Below are positions 1-8,388 of a stretch of DNA of 64,000 nucleotides, in pieces. The first letter of the stretch is position 1, and each line of letters opens with the position of its first letter. The notes under the pieces were generated by a model. The model was not told the DNA's origin, made no database searches, and saw only the letters and a program-made list of their open reading frames with translations. Source of the stretch: Vibrio aphrogenes (GTDB lineage Bacteria; Pseudomonadota; Gammaproteobacteria; Enterobacterales; Vibrionaceae); contig NZ_AP018690.1 in the NCBI RefSeq assembly GCF_002157735.2, forward strand, positions 310,001-374,000. Reading direction: 5' to 3'. The translations under genes were made by a program, and so were the position numbers.

Positions 1-261
1 CCAAATCTTGATCAATGGGGGTTAGAGTTTGCGGTCGCGGCGACGTTCATTGCCATTGTGATTCCAACCATTAAAAATATTCCCATTTTAGTTGCAGTGG
101 TGGTCGCATTGGTGGCGTCGGTATTACTCAGTTACTGGCAAATAGAAGGGAGTTTGATCATTGCCAGTTTATTGGCGATGGTGGCGGGTTACTTATGTGA
201 AAAAGCAGGAATGGATAATAGCTCCTCTTCTCAAACATTAAAATCAGAGGAGGGCGCATGA
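1..261 (+). CDS. azlC: AzlC-family branched-chain amino-acid exporter large subunit, 3' part
   Basis: The reading frame is open from base 1, so this is the C-terminal end of a gene that begins upstream. The visible 86 residues hold two hydrophobic segments and a short polar tail ending in EEGA. This matches the C-terminus of AzlC proteins, the multi-spanning subunit of the AzlCD exporter of branched-chain amino acids and analogues. Its last four bases overlap the start of the next gene (ATGA), which encodes a small AzlD-like membrane protein; this pairing is the main support. The N-terminal two thirds cannot be assessed. Confidence 0.75.
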   Translation, partial: PNLDQWGLEFAVAATFIAIVIPTIKNIPILVAVVVALVASVLLSYWQIEGSLIIASLLAMVAGYLCEKAGMDNSSSSQTLKSEEGA

Positions 262-572
262 TTATATTGTCTATTTTAGCGATGACAGCGGTGGTGTTTT
301 TGAGTCGTTATTTGTTTCTTTCTCCAAGGTTACCGGTGAAGTTAAACCATAATGCACAACGTTTGCTGAGTTATTCTAGCCCTGCCGTCTTGACTGCCAT
401 TTGGGCCCCAATCGTCTTTATTCATGATGAGTCATTGGCTATTTCTTGGTTAAATCCTTATTTAGTCGCTGCCATCTTGGCCGCTGTGATTGCTTGGAAA
501 ACCCATAACGTGATTGCAACGACTGTGATCAGTATGGGCTGTTTCTTTGCTTTAAACGCTTTTCTCTCTTAA
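258..572 (+). CDS. azlD: AzlD-family branched-chain amino-acid transport protein
   Basis: This 104-residue, very hydrophobic protein has about four predicted membrane segments and the early SRYLFL-type motif common in AzlD proteins. AzlD is the small partner of AzlC; together they export branched-chain amino acids. The ATG overlaps the stop of azlC, showing an operon with translational coupling. No strong hairpin terminator is visible after it before the convergent DUF3541 gene. Family assignment is firm; the transported substrate is inferred from family knowledge. Confidence 0.85.
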   Translation: MIILSILAMTAVVFLSRYLFLSPRLPVKLNHNAQRLLSYSSPAVLTAIWAPIVFIHDESLAISWLNPYLVAAILAAVIAWKTHNVIATTVISMGCFFALNAFLS

Positions 573-640
573 TTCCATTGGATTGAGCACGATAACGAAT
601 GAAGCCATAGTTTATGGGGTTACTTCAGAGGCAGCGAAAG

Positions 641-1762
641 TTATTTTTTGACTAAGCCATAAGGTAAGTCCTTAAAGAGGGAAGGCTGGTCAGTGATAGT
701 AGGAGCTTCATGAGTACCTTGCCAATGCAGCAACATAATGGCTAGTACGTTTCGATGCTCACCACTCGCTAATTCAAAATCACCGTCCGTCGATGGAATC
801 ATCTTCATTTTGGGGTCGATGGCATGGGCAATAGTTGCTTGTGTATCGGCTAACGTTGGCGCGCGATATTTTTGTGCTAATAAATAGCTGATGCCCACTT
901 CTGCAATCACATCTTCTTTGGTTCGAGTTAGAATTTGCTCAATATTGTTATCAAAATAATCATAAATCCAAGCAAACTCTTTGGCATCAACAGGGTGCTG
1001 ATAATATTCAGACGCCGCAAAAATAATGTGAGTTAATCCATAGATTTTGTTCGCAAATTGCTGGTCGGTTAATTGCTTATCTTGATTGTCAGGGTAGGTT
1101 TTTTTAAAGGTTTCAATGAAATCATTGACAACATCTTGCTCACCAAGTTGGCGCAACCAGTAAACTTGATTCGCTAATTGAGCTGCCCACGCTTTGATCA
1201 TATCCGGGTCTGTTGCGTAGGTTTTGAAATCAAATTGACGAATTAAATTGCGTAAATGTTTATCGTATTTATGTTTTAAACCATATTCATCGGCGCGAGC
1301 CATACTGCCTAATAAATCAATGCCAAGAAATAAATACTCTGGGTGATCTTTAGTCGCTTCAAAACGCATTTGACGGCGAACTTTTTCAGTGTTGGCATAG
1401 GCTTTTAACCTATTTTCACCGTAAGCTTTTGCTTGTTTTGGGGTTTGTATTTCCGTCGCAATTTGATTTAAGGTGCTGGCAACTCGAGCCATGTCAGACC
1501 AAATGGTCGCAGAGTATTTGGGATCTAAGGTTTGGCGGAAAAGGCGTAAACCATAATGTCCGGCGGTGGTGGCATTTAAAGTATAAAGCTGGCTTTCAAA
1601 AGTCTGTTTGATGCTCTCTGCATCTTGTTGATATCGAGTATTGCTTAAAGTTGATGGTGTTGAATAAGGCGTTGTTTCAGCAAAAGTGGGTGTAACAAAA
1701 GTTAATTGTGAGACAAAGAATAACGCCGTGATGGTCAGTGCGTTCAGTTTACGCTTTAACAT
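641..1762 (-). CDS. Secreted DUF3541-type protein, function unknown
   Basis: The 373-residue protein begins with a clear Sec signal peptide (basic start MLKRK, hydrophobic stretch, likely cleavage after TFA near residue 28). The mature part is soluble and mostly helical by composition, without cysteines or a recognisable catalytic motif. Overall it resembles the DUF3541 family, which I know mainly from Vibrio, and which has no established function. An AGGGA ribosome site lies before the ATG. It is transcribed convergently to azlCD and divergently from ycdX. The periplasmic or secreted location is inferred from the signal peptide; the DUF number is from memory. Confidence 0.65.
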   Translation of the reverse strand: MLKRKLNALTITALFFVSQLTFVTPTFAETTPYSTPSTLSNTRYQQDAESIKQTFESQLYTLNATTAGHYGLRLFRQTLDPKYSATIWSDMARVASTLNQIATEIQTPKQAKAYGENRLKAYANTEKVRRQMRFEATKDHPEYLFLGIDLLGSMARADEYGLKHKYDKHLRNLIRQFDFKTYATDPDMIKAWAAQLANQVYWLRQLGEQDVVNDFIETFKKTYPDNQDKQLTDQQFANKIYGLTHIIFAASEYYQHPVDAKEFAWIYDYFDNNIEQILTRTKEDVIAEVGISYLLAQKYRAPTLADTQATIAHAIDPKMKMIPSTDGDFELASGEHRNVLAIMLLHWQGTHEAPTITDQPSLFKDLPYGLVKK

Positions 1763-1861
1763 AGAGAGATCCCTCTTAATCCACTTAAATAAATGATAGC
1801 TTAATGGTCATTGAGCGAGCGTGATGGCTCTCTATAACTTACTCTTGTTTGGAGGGGATGC

Positions 1862-1934
1862 ACTCATTATTTGATAGTAACTCTTAAATTTGACAATACG
1901 CTAACCAAGCAACCCTGCGATTTAAATAATGAGT
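1862..1934. repeat. 11-bp inverted repeat in the DUF3541/ycdX promoter region
   Basis: ACTCATTATTT at 1862-1872 is perfectly complementary to AAATAATGAGT at 1924-1934. The arms are 51 bases apart in the divergent gap between the DUF3541 gene and ycdX. The arms could be paired operator sites or the stem of a cruciform. No known regulator motif is recognised. Confidence 0.5.
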
Positions 1935-2011
1935 ACTTTCATTTATTTATCATATAGAAATAAAACAAAAGTGATAAAATGGCGCAACGATAGTTTATAG
2001 AGGAATGGAAC

Positions 2012-2752
2012 ATGCAGATACTTGTTGATACTCATACCCACACCTACGCCAGTGGCCATGCTTACAGTACCTTGATTGAAAATGCTCAAGCAGCGAAGCA
2101 ACATGGTTTAGCAATGTTTTGCACCACCGACCATTCCTCCGCGATGCCTGGTGCACCACATTATTGGTTCTTTAATAATCAACGTGTCATCCCACGGATT
2201 TTAGAAGGCGTTGCCGTGTTACGCGGGGTGGAAACCAATATTATGAATGAACAAGGCGAGGTGGATCTGCACCCAAGTTCTTACGAATATTTAGATTGGG
2301 TGATTGCCAGCTTTCATGAGGCGGTATTCCGTCCAAGTGATAAACGCGCTCATACTGAAGCATTATTAAATATTATTAAAAGTGGTAAGGTCGATGCTTT
2401 AGGTCATTTAGGTAATCCTAATTACGATTTTGATTTTGAAAAGGTCGCCTTATGTGCAAAACAACATCATGTTGCGATTGAGCTGAACAACTCTTCTTTA
2501 AAGGGGGGAAGTCGCGCTGGCAGCGAAGCACGTTGTGAAGCCATCGCTCGTGTAGTCAAAGACGTGGGTGGTTTTATTACCACAGGTTCAGATGCCCACT
2601 TTTGTCATGATTTAGGTAAGTTTGAAAAAGTCAGTGCACTGCTGGATAAAGTGGCTATGCCAAGCGATAAAGTGATCACTCATACCCCGCAACAGTTTCT
2701 GGAATTTTTAGCATTAAGAGGCCGCGCGCCAATTGCTGAATTCAAAGAATGA
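2012..2752 (+). CDS. ycdX: PHP-domain phosphatase YcdX
   Basis: This 246-residue protein starts with [15 protein letters not shown], the first metal-binding motif of PHP-domain hydrolases, and carries further His/Asp/Glu clusters (CTTDHSSAM, the [10 protein letters not shown] region, [15 protein letters not shown]) expected for a trinuclear zinc site. The length and motif spacing match YcdX, which hydrolyses phosphate esters in the cytoplasm. An AGAGGAA ribosome site precedes the ATG. It stands alone: the next gene is a convergent LysR regulator. The biological substrate is not known from sequence. Confidence 0.88.
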   Translation: MQILVDTHTHTYASGHAYSTLIENAQAAKQHGLAMFCTTDHSSAMPGAPHYWFFNNQRVIPRILEGVAVLRGVETNIMNEQGEVDLHPSSYEYLDWVIASFHEAVFRPSDKRAHTEALLNIIKSGKVDALGHLGNPNYDFDFEKVALCAKQHHVAIELNNSSLKGGSRAGSEARCEAIARVVKDVGGFITTGSDAHFCHDLGKFEKVSALLDKVAMPSDKVITHTPQQFLEFLALRGRAPIAEFKE

Positions 2753-2860
2753 TAAGGTGATGAGACCCTAGTTCATTATCCTTGCTGGTCACTGCTTGAT
2801 ATTTAATACCACTCAATTAAGTTTAGTTGGCTGTTATTTATATCAAGCGTTTTACTTTTT

Positions 2861-2909
2861 CTCGAAACTCGAAACTCGAAACTCGAAACTCGAAACTCGA
2901 AACTCGAAA
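2861..2909. repeat. Seven perfect tandem copies of CTCGAAA
   Basis: The heptamer CTCGAAA is repeated seven times without error from 2861 to 2909, followed by one further C and then directly by the stop codon (read TAA on the minus strand) of the LysR gene at 2911. The repeat therefore fills the 3' flank of that gene, between it and the convergent ycdX. Comparable heptamer runs occur at 28603-28630 and 35039-35071. Confidence 0.97.
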
Positions 2910-2910
2910 C

Positions 2911-3822
2911 TTATACCGGCAAATGCTTTAGCGCATACTCAATGAACACTCTTAAACGCGTCGGCATGTATTTGCTTGGCGCGTATTGCATGGCGATCAC
3001 ACCGTGATAATTTCCTTTTATGGTCCAATCATTTAATACTTGGATCACATCGCCATTGGCTAACGCTTCTTTGATGACAAAGTCAGGGAAAATACCAATC
3101 CCTAAACCGTCTTTTACGCCATTTAACCTCATTTGCGAGTGGTTTACCGCATAACGCCCAGAAACGGGAATGGTGTGGGTTTCATTTCCTTTAACAAAAT
3201 CCCAAATATGATCGGTTTTGGTTTCACCAAGGTATAAACAGTCGTGATCTCGCAGTTCTGTTGGGTGAGACGGCGTGCCTTTTAAGGCTAAATAGTCAGG
3301 GCTGGCACATAAAGATAAATTGACCTTTCCGAGCTCTTTTGAAATCAAATTCTCATACGGCTTATCAGTTAAGCGAAACATAATATCAATGCCTTGTTCG
3401 AGCATATCAATATCCCCGTCAGAGACTTTAAGCTTTAATTCGATATTTGGGTATTGCTGCAAAAAAGGAGTGACGATGGGTTGTAGCATGATACTCAGAA
3501 AAGCTTTTGGGGCTGCAATGGTAATGGTGCCTACAGGCGCTTCGTGTTCCGCATTGGAGATATCAACCGCTTGCTGCGCTGCATTCACCATGGCAATCGA
3601 CTGTTGATAAATTTTTTCTCCCGACTGGGTAATTTGCAAAGTACGGGTAGTGCGCTCAAACAGTTTGACATTCAAAGAGGCTTCTAAGCGAGTGATCAAT
3701 TTACTCAATGCCGATGGCGTTACGCCAAGCTCTTTGGCTGCGGCAGTAAAACTTCCCTTATTTACCACCAAGATAAACGTAGCAAGGTCAGGTAATAGCG
3801 CGATCAGGCGAGAATTGAGCAT
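2911..3822 (-). CDS. LysR-family transcriptional regulator, divergent from kbl-tdh
   Basis: A 303-residue protein with an N-terminal winged helix-turn-helix (residues about 8-67, FTAAAKELGVTPSALSKLITRLE) and a C-terminal type 2 periplasmic-binding-like effector domain, the usual LysR layout and length. GGAG lies before the ATG. It is divergent from kbl-tdh with a 135-base gap that contains a LysR-type T-N11-A palindrome, so it probably regulates threonine degradation and itself. The inducer cannot be read from the sequence. Its stop codon abuts a heptamer repeat array. Confidence 0.9.
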   Translation of the reverse strand: MLNSRLIALLPDLATFILVVNKGSFTAAAKELGVTPSALSKLITRLEASLNVKLFERTTRTLQITQSGEKIYQQSIAMVNAAQQAVDISNAEHEAPVGTITIAAPKAFLSIMLQPIVTPFLQQYPNIELKLKVSDGDIDMLEQGIDIMFRLTDKPYENLISKELGKVNLSLCASPDYLALKGTPSHPTELRDHDCLYLGETKTDHIWDFVKGNETHTIPVSGRYAVNHSQMRLNGVKDGLGIGIFPDFVIKEALANGDVIQVLNDWTIKGNYHGVIAMQYAPSKYMPTRLRVFIEYALKHLPV

Positions 3823-3849
3823 GTGGACACTCCAAATTAACGGTAATTT

Positions 3850-3864
3850 GTGAATTTAATTCAC
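3850..3864. promoter_or_regulatory. Putative LysR operator (GTGAATTTAATTCAC)
   Basis: A perfect 15-bp palindrome with a central T, containing the T-N11-A core typical of LysR boxes, lies 28 bases before the LysR start and about 95 bases before kbl. The position fits dual control of the divergent genes. It is not a CRP site because the TGTGA and TCAC halves are seven bases apart rather than six. Confidence 0.5.
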
Positions 3865-3957
3865 TAATGTTTTTCCATGTGAAGGGATAATAGTATGGAT
3901 CAGCATAGACTAGAATAGTTTTAATCAATTCATGATGGATTTTTAAAAGGAAATTTC

Positions 3958-5154
3958 ATGTCTTCTGCATTCTACAGTCAAATAAACCAACAAATTGAAG
4001 ATGTTAAGTCTGAAGGTTTGTACAAATCTGAACGTGTTATTACTTCAGCTCAAGCGGCTGCAGTGTCTATTTCCACTGGGGAAGAAGTTTTAAACTTCTG
4101 TGCGAATAACTATTTAGGTTTGGCGAATCACCCTGCGCTGATTGAAGCGGCGAAACAAGGGATGGATGAGCATGGTTTTGGTATGGCGTCAGTGCGTTTT
4201 ATTTGTGGGACTCAAGATGCGCATAAAGAATTAGAGCGCAAACTGTCGAACTTCTTAGGAATGGAAGATACCATTCTTTATACCTCATGTTTCGATGCCA
4301 ATACGGGCTTATTTGAGACGATTTTAGATGCAGAAGATGCCATTATTTCAGATGCGTTAAACCATGCATCCATCATTGATGGGGTGCGTTTGTGTAAAGC
4401 GAAGCGTTTCCGTTATGCCAATAACAATATGGCAGAATTAGAAGCACAATTAATTGCCGCCAATGAAGCGGGCGCTCGTCATAAATTGATTGTGACCGAC
4501 GGCGTATTCTCTATGGATGGTGTGGTCGCAAACTTAACCGCTATCTGCGATTTAGCGGATAAATACGATGCGCTAGTGATGGTTGATGATTCTCATGCCG
4601 TGGGTTTTATGGGTGAAAATGGCCGTGGTACGCATGAATACAACGATGTGATGGGCCGTATTGATATCATCACGGGCACGCTTGGTAAAGCCATGGGCGG
4701 CGCATCAGGTGGTTACACATCAGGCAAAAAAGAAGTGATTGATTGGTTACGTCAGCGTTCTCGTCCATACCTATTCTCAAACTCTGTGGCACCTGCGATT
4801 GTGGCTGCGTCTATTCGAGTGATTGATCTGCTGGCCGAAAGTAATGATTTACGCGCCAAATTATGGGAAAACGCTGCTCATTTCCGCACTCGTATGACTG
4901 ACGCCGGTTTTACTTTAGCGGGTGCTGACCACGCAATCATCCCTATTATGTTAGGTGATGCCAAAGTCGCGGCAGAGTTTGCAGAGCGCGCACTTGAAAA
5001 GGGCATTTATGTCGTGGGTTTCTCATTCCCAGTGGTGCCAAAAGGCCAAGCACGTATCCGTACTCAAATGTCTGCTGCGCATAGCCGTGAGCAATTAGAC
5101 CGTGCGATTGATGCGTTCATCGCAGTGGGTAAAGACATGGGCATTATCGCGTAA
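3958..5154 (+). CDS. kbl: Glycine C-acetyltransferase (2-amino-3-ketobutyrate CoA ligase)
   Basis: This 398-residue PLP enzyme cleaves 2-amino-3-oxobutanoate with CoA to glycine and acetyl-CoA, the second step of threonine degradation. The alpha-oxoamine synthase signatures are present: [13 protein letters not shown] near residue 45, [10 protein letters not shown] near 210, and the PLP lysine at residue 244 within [10 protein letters not shown]. The length matches the Escherichia coli enzyme. AAAGGAAA precedes the ATG. It is 24 bases upstream of tdh and forms one operon with it, in the usual order. Confidence 0.97.
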   Translation: MSSAFYSQINQQIEDVKSEGLYKSERVITSAQAAAVSISTGEEVLNFCANNYLGLANHPALIEAAKQGMDEHGFGMASVRFICGTQDAHKELERKLSNFLGMEDTILYTSCFDANTGLFETILDAEDAIISDALNHASIIDGVRLCKAKRFRYANNNMAELEAQLIAANEAGARHKLIVTDGVFSMDGVVANLTAICDLADKYDALVMVDDSHAVGFMGENGRGTHEYNDVMGRIDIITGTLGKAMGGASGGYTSGKKEVIDWLRQRSRPYLFSNSVAPAIVAASIRVIDLLAESNDLRAKLWENAAHFRTRMTDAGFTLAGADHAIIPIMLGDAKVAAEFAERALEKGIYVVGFSFPVVPKGQARIRTQMSAAHSREQLDRAIDAFIAVGKDMGIIA

Positions 5155-5178
5155 GCCATCTATTCAGGAGCGACGAAT

Positions 5179-6213
5179 ATGAAAATTAAAGCACTTTCAA
5201 AATTAAAGCCTGAAGAAGGCATTTGGATGACCGAAGTTGATATGCCAGAAATGGGGCATAACGATATTCTTATTAAAATCCGTAAAACCGCGATTTGTGG
5301 TACCGACGTACATATTTATAACTGGGATGAATGGTCACAAAACACCATTCCATACCCAATGGTTGTTGGTCATGAGTATGTTGGTGAAGTTGTCGGAATC
5401 GGCCAAGAAGTGAAAGGTTTTGAAATCGGTGATCGCGTATCTGGCGAAGGTCATATTACTTGTGGGCATTGCCGTAACTGTCGTGGTGGACGTACCCATT
5501 TATGCCGTAATACTACTGGCGTTGGTGTCAACCGTACCGGTGCGTTCTCTGAATACTTAGTGATTCCAGCCTTTAACGCCTTTAAGATTCCAGATGAAAT
5601 TTCTGACGATTTGGCTTCGATCTTTGACCCATTTGGTAACGCGGTACACACCGCATTATCGTTTGATTTAGTGGGTGAAGATGTGTTGATCACAGGCGCA
5701 GGCCCTATTGGTATCATGGCGGCGGCTGTCGCAAAACACGTTGGTGCGCGCCATGTGGTGATTACTGATGTTAATGAATACCGTCTAGACTTGGCTCGCA
5801 AAATGGGCGTAACACGTGCTGTTAACGTTGCTAATGAAAAGCTGGAAGATGTCATGAGCGAACTTGGCATGACTGAAGGGTTCGACGTTGGCCTTGAAAT
5901 GTCAGGTGTGCCATCAGCATTCAACGCGATGCTGGAAGGCATGAATCACGGCGGTCGTGTTGCTCTCTTAGGTATTCCACCTTCAGACATGGCTATCGAC
6001 TGGACCAAAGTGATTTTCAAAGGCTTGGTGATCAAAGGCATTTACGGACGCGAAATGTTCGAAACTTGGTATAAAATGGCAAGCCTCATTCAATCAGGCT
6101 TAGATCTAACCCCAATTATCACGCATCATTTCAGCGTTGATGATTTCCAAGAGGGCTTCGATACTATGCGTGGCGGGCTTTCAGGGAAAGTTATCCTAGA
6201 TTGGACTAAGTAA
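5179..6213 (+). CDS. tdh: L-threonine 3-dehydrogenase
   Basis: A 344-residue zinc-dependent medium-chain dehydrogenase that oxidises L-threonine to 2-amino-3-oxobutanoate using NAD+, supplying Kbl. Visible motifs are the catalytic zinc region ([15 protein letters not shown] with Cys40, then [10 protein letters not shown]), the structural zinc lobe [15 protein letters not shown], and the Rossmann loop [17 protein letters not shown] precedes the ATG. A strong terminator follows the stop codon, closing the two-gene operon. Confidence 0.97.
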   Translation: MKIKALSKLKPEEGIWMTEVDMPEMGHNDILIKIRKTAICGTDVHIYNWDEWSQNTIPYPMVVGHEYVGEVVGIGQEVKGFEIGDRVSGEGHITCGHCRNCRGGRTHLCRNTTGVGVNRTGAFSEYLVIPAFNAFKIPDEISDDLASIFDPFGNAVHTALSFDLVGEDVLITGAGPIGIMAAAVAKHVGARHVVITDVNEYRLDLARKMGVTRAVNVANEKLEDVMSELGMTEGFDVGLEMSGVPSAFNAMLEGMNHGGRVALLGIPPSDMAIDWTKVIFKGLVIKGIYGREMFETWYKMASLIQSGLDLTPIITHHFSVDDFQEGFDTMRGGLSGKVILDWTK

Positions 6214-6226
6214 TTCGTCATCAAAG

Positions 6227-6253
6227 AAGCGCACTTTCGGGTGCGCTTTTTTA
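6227..6253 (+). terminator. Rho-independent terminator after tdh
   Basis: AAGCGCAC and GTGCGCTT form an 8-bp stem around a six-base loop, followed by a run of T. It lies 14 bases after the tdh stop codon. Confidence 0.92.
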
Positions 6254-6413
6254 TTTTCTTAACACTGCTTATAAAAACAAACAGGTAAAGATTGTCAGGA
6301 AAAGCGGTATTTCGCCGTCTAATAAGCGTTATGCGTAAATGGGGATGACCGAATAGTACGTATATAAGCGTTAACCTATCTGCAGATGAGATTAATCATA
6401 TTTTCTCATAACA

Positions 6414-6442
6414 AAAAACCACTGAACGAATCAGTGGTTTTT
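6414..6442 (-). terminator. Terminator after the small lipoprotein gene (possibly bidirectional)
   Basis: A 12-bp perfect stem (AAAAACCACTGA with TCAGTGGTTTTT) around a five-base loop has T tracts in both directions. It lies 24 bases past the stop of the minus-strand lipoprotein gene. Confidence 0.88.
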
Positions 6443-6466
6443 ATTTAATGGCATGGAGTAGAACGA

Positions 6467-6889
6467 TTAACAGTTGGTATCTTCAGCGTTCATGCCTTCT
6501 TTAATCTCTTCACATTTATCTTCAATGGCGTTACCGGCATCGGTGGCCATATCGTTCATTGAATCTTGAGCCTCGTTGGCGTGATCCGACATCTCATTGG
6601 TCATATCATCTACTTTATCGGCGGCCGCATCGGCTTGATCGGACATGGCATCGCTCGCTTGATCAAGTTGTTCGCCCATTTGGTCAGAGGCATCAGAGAC
6701 GGAATCTTGAACATCGTTAGCCATATCATCCATTTTTTGAGCTGCATCATCAGCCATTTGCTGAGTTTGTTCTACCGCGGTATCCATTTTGTCTTGCGCG
6801 GTATCTGCGGCGTTATTATCACAGGCCGCAAGAGCTAAGGCAAAAAATGAAGCAAGTGCGAATGGTTTTATCCAAGTTTGTTGTGTCAT
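6467..6889 (-). CDS. Small acidic lipoprotein with coiled-coil-like repeats
   Basis: The protein has 140 residues when started at the ATG at 6889, which has AAGGAG five bases upstream; a GTG two codons earlier would overlap that ribosome site. A lipobox LAAC places the lipidated cysteine at residue 23. The rest is a repetitive, acidic, Ala/Asp/Met-rich helix (recurring DDMAND, DQASDAMSDQA, DDMTNEMSDHA) and ends with two cysteines (DKCEEI, DTNC). It resembles small alanine-rich or apolipophorin-like bacterial lipoproteins, but I recognise no named family. It is probably anchored in the outer membrane and elongated. It has its own terminator and is a single-gene unit. Confidence 0.75.
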   Translation of the reverse strand: MTQQTWIKPFALASFFALALAACDNNAADTAQDKMDTAVEQTQQMADDAAQKMDDMANDVQDSVSDASDQMGEQLDQASDAMSDQADAAADKVDDMTNEMSDHANEAQDSMNDMATDAGNAIEDKCEEIKEGMNAEDTNC

Positions 6890-6895
6890 ATTCAC

Positions 6896-7218
6896 TCCTT
6901 AATGTGTGAGATATGTAAACCTTAGGTGCTAAAACAACAGCAATGTTAGCCCAGTTTGAGCCCCTAAAGAATGAGGGGGAAATTCAACGTTTAAAAATAC
7001 AAAATGTGATGCACTTATTAACTTTAGCTGGTTTATAAATTATTGCGATGCTCAGATGGATAAATTAACGCATTTATAACAAGTTATGACGATGATTTTA
7101 CTTGGCGGCCCGTTATTGGGTTTTTGAGTTGAATAAGCATACAAACTGTGAGTATTTGTTGAGAAATTTCTCAAGTACAATGCAGGCAATTGTTTCTACA
7201 TTGTTATTAAGGAAGTTC
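6896..7218. other. Divergent gap between lipoprotein gene and trhO
   Basis: About 320 AT-rich bases must hold both divergent promoters. I see no repeat, RNA structure or clear operator. An open extension of the trhO frame from 7102 is judged untranslated because it lacks a ribosome site and family similarity. Confidence 0.5.
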
Positions 7219-8202
7219 ATGAGTCAGTTTGTTGTGTGCGCATTATATAAGTTTGTTGCACTGGATCATCATCAATCATTAAGAGAACCATTAATTGCGT
7301 TGATGGAAAAGCATGCGATTAGAGGCACGCTATTGCTGGCTCAGGAAGGAATTAACGGTACTGTTGCTGCTTCGAGAGAGGGAATTGATGCGCTCTTGGC
7401 TTGGTTTGGACAAGATGAACGCTTAGCGGATGTGTCATATAAAGAGTCTTATCATCAAGTGATGCCATTTAATCGCTCTAAAGTGAAATTGAAAAAAGAA
7501 ATTGTCACTATGGGGGTTGAAGGTATCGATCCCAAACAAGTAGTCGGTACTTATGTGAAGCCGAAAGATTGGAATCAGTTAATTTCAGATCCAGAAGTAT
7601 TTGTAGTGGATACCCGCAATGATTATGAAATTGAATTAGGAACGTTTGAACGCGCGGTTAATCCTAAAACCGATACTTTCCGTGAATTTCCTGATTACGT
7701 AAAACAGAATATGGATCCGCAAAAACATAAGAAAGTTGCCATGTTCTGCACTGGGGGAATTCGTTGTGAAAAATCGACGGCTTATCTAAAAGAACAAGGT
7801 TTTGAAGAGGTGTATCACTTAGAAGGTGGCATTTTAAAATACCTAGAAGAAGTCCCTGAAGAAGAAAGCCTTTGGAAAGGGGATTGCTATGTATTTGATG
7901 GTCGGGTTGCGGTAAATCACAGCTTAGAAAAAAGTGATTATGAGCTTTGTAATGCGTGCCGTTTACCTATCACTGCGGCCGATAAAGCGACACCACAATT
8001 TGAGCAAGGAGTCAGTTGTCCACATTGTTTTGGTCATCATAATGAAGAGCAAATAGGGCGATTTCGCGAGCGTGAAAAACAAGTTCAATTGGCAAAGTTG
8101 CGTGGTGAAGTGCATGTTGGTGGCGATGCCGTCAAGCTAATGGAAGAAAAGCGTTTGCAAAAACTGGCGCGTAAAAAGTCCCAACGAAGTCGCCAAAAAT
8201 AG
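7219..8202 (+). CDS. trhO: tRNA uridine-34 hydroxylase TrhO (rhodanese family)
   Basis: The start at 7219 is preferred because AAGGAAG lies just upstream and [13 protein letters not shown] matches the family N-terminus, giving 327 residues. TrhO (YceA) catalyses oxygen-dependent 5-hydroxylation of U34 in several tRNAs. An N-terminal acylphosphatase-like domain is followed by a rhodanese domain with the active-site loop [12 protein letters not shown] (catalytic Cys177) and a C-terminal cysteine-rich region (CNACRLP, CPHC) that could bind metal. It is a single-gene unit with its own terminator. Confidence 0.92.
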   Translation: MSQFVVCALYKFVALDHHQSLREPLIALMEKHAIRGTLLLAQEGINGTVAASREGIDALLAWFGQDERLADVSYKESYHQVMPFNRSKVKLKKEIVTMGVEGIDPKQVVGTYVKPKDWNQLISDPEVFVVDTRNDYEIELGTFERAVNPKTDTFREFPDYVKQNMDPQKHKKVAMFCTGGIRCEKSTAYLKEQGFEEVYHLEGGILKYLEEVPEEESLWKGDCYVFDGRVAVNHSLEKSDYELCNACRLPITAADKATPQFEQGVSCPHCFGHHNEEQIGRFREREKQVQLAKLRGEVHVGGDAVKLMEEKRLQKLARKKSQRSRQK

Positions 8203-8253
8203 TCTATTTTCATGATATTCGGTTACGAAATACTGTGTCATTCATCAAAATGT

Positions 8254-8286
8254 AAAGCTTAGGTAGACGCCTAAGCTTTTTTATTT
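8254..8286 (+). terminator. Rho-independent terminator after trhO
   Basis: A 10-bp stem, AAAGCTTAGG with CCTAAGCTTT, closes a six-base loop and is followed by T residues. It lies about 50 bases after the trhO stop. Confidence 0.9.
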
Positions 8287-8287
8287 T

Positions 8288-8303
8288 AAGTAAACGTTTG
8301 CTG
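8288..8303. promoter_or_regulatory. PurR-like operator upstream of the adenosine deaminase gene
   Basis: AAGTAAACGTTTGCTG matches the 16-bp PurR consensus (ACGCAAACGTTTGCGT) at 12 positions, including the whole central AAACGTTTGC core. It lies about 85 bases before the deaminase start. PurR control is plausible, but another LacI-family protein could use the same core. Confidence 0.45.
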
Positions 8304-8388
8304 TGTATCAGTAAGTAAAATAATGATTGGTCATCAATGGCGGAAACAGTAAAGTAGCACCGATTAAACGAGATATAAGGAAAAAACA

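Noticed and set aside
2861..2909. CRISPR array
   Set aside because: The repeats are contiguous 7-mers with no spacers, and no cas gene is present in the window.
3849..3865. CRP site between the LysR gene and kbl
   Set aside because: The TGTGA and TCAC halves are seven rather than six bases apart and the symmetry fits a LysR T-N11-A box better.
5451..5942. Minus-strand open frame of 163 codons inside tdh
   Set aside because: It is antisense to conserved tdh codons, has low-complexity Ser/Thr/Pro/Arg composition typical of a shadow frame, and no family similarity.
7102..7218. N-terminal extension of trhO
   Set aside because: The 39 extra codons lack a ribosome site and do not resemble the family, while the ATG at 7219 has a good one.
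8281..8388. Adenine riboswitch upstream of the adenosine deaminase gene, as known for add in Vibrio vulnificus
   Set aside because: I looked for the purine-aptamer core and its three paired segments in the short leader after the trhO terminator and could not find them; only a PurR-like box is present.
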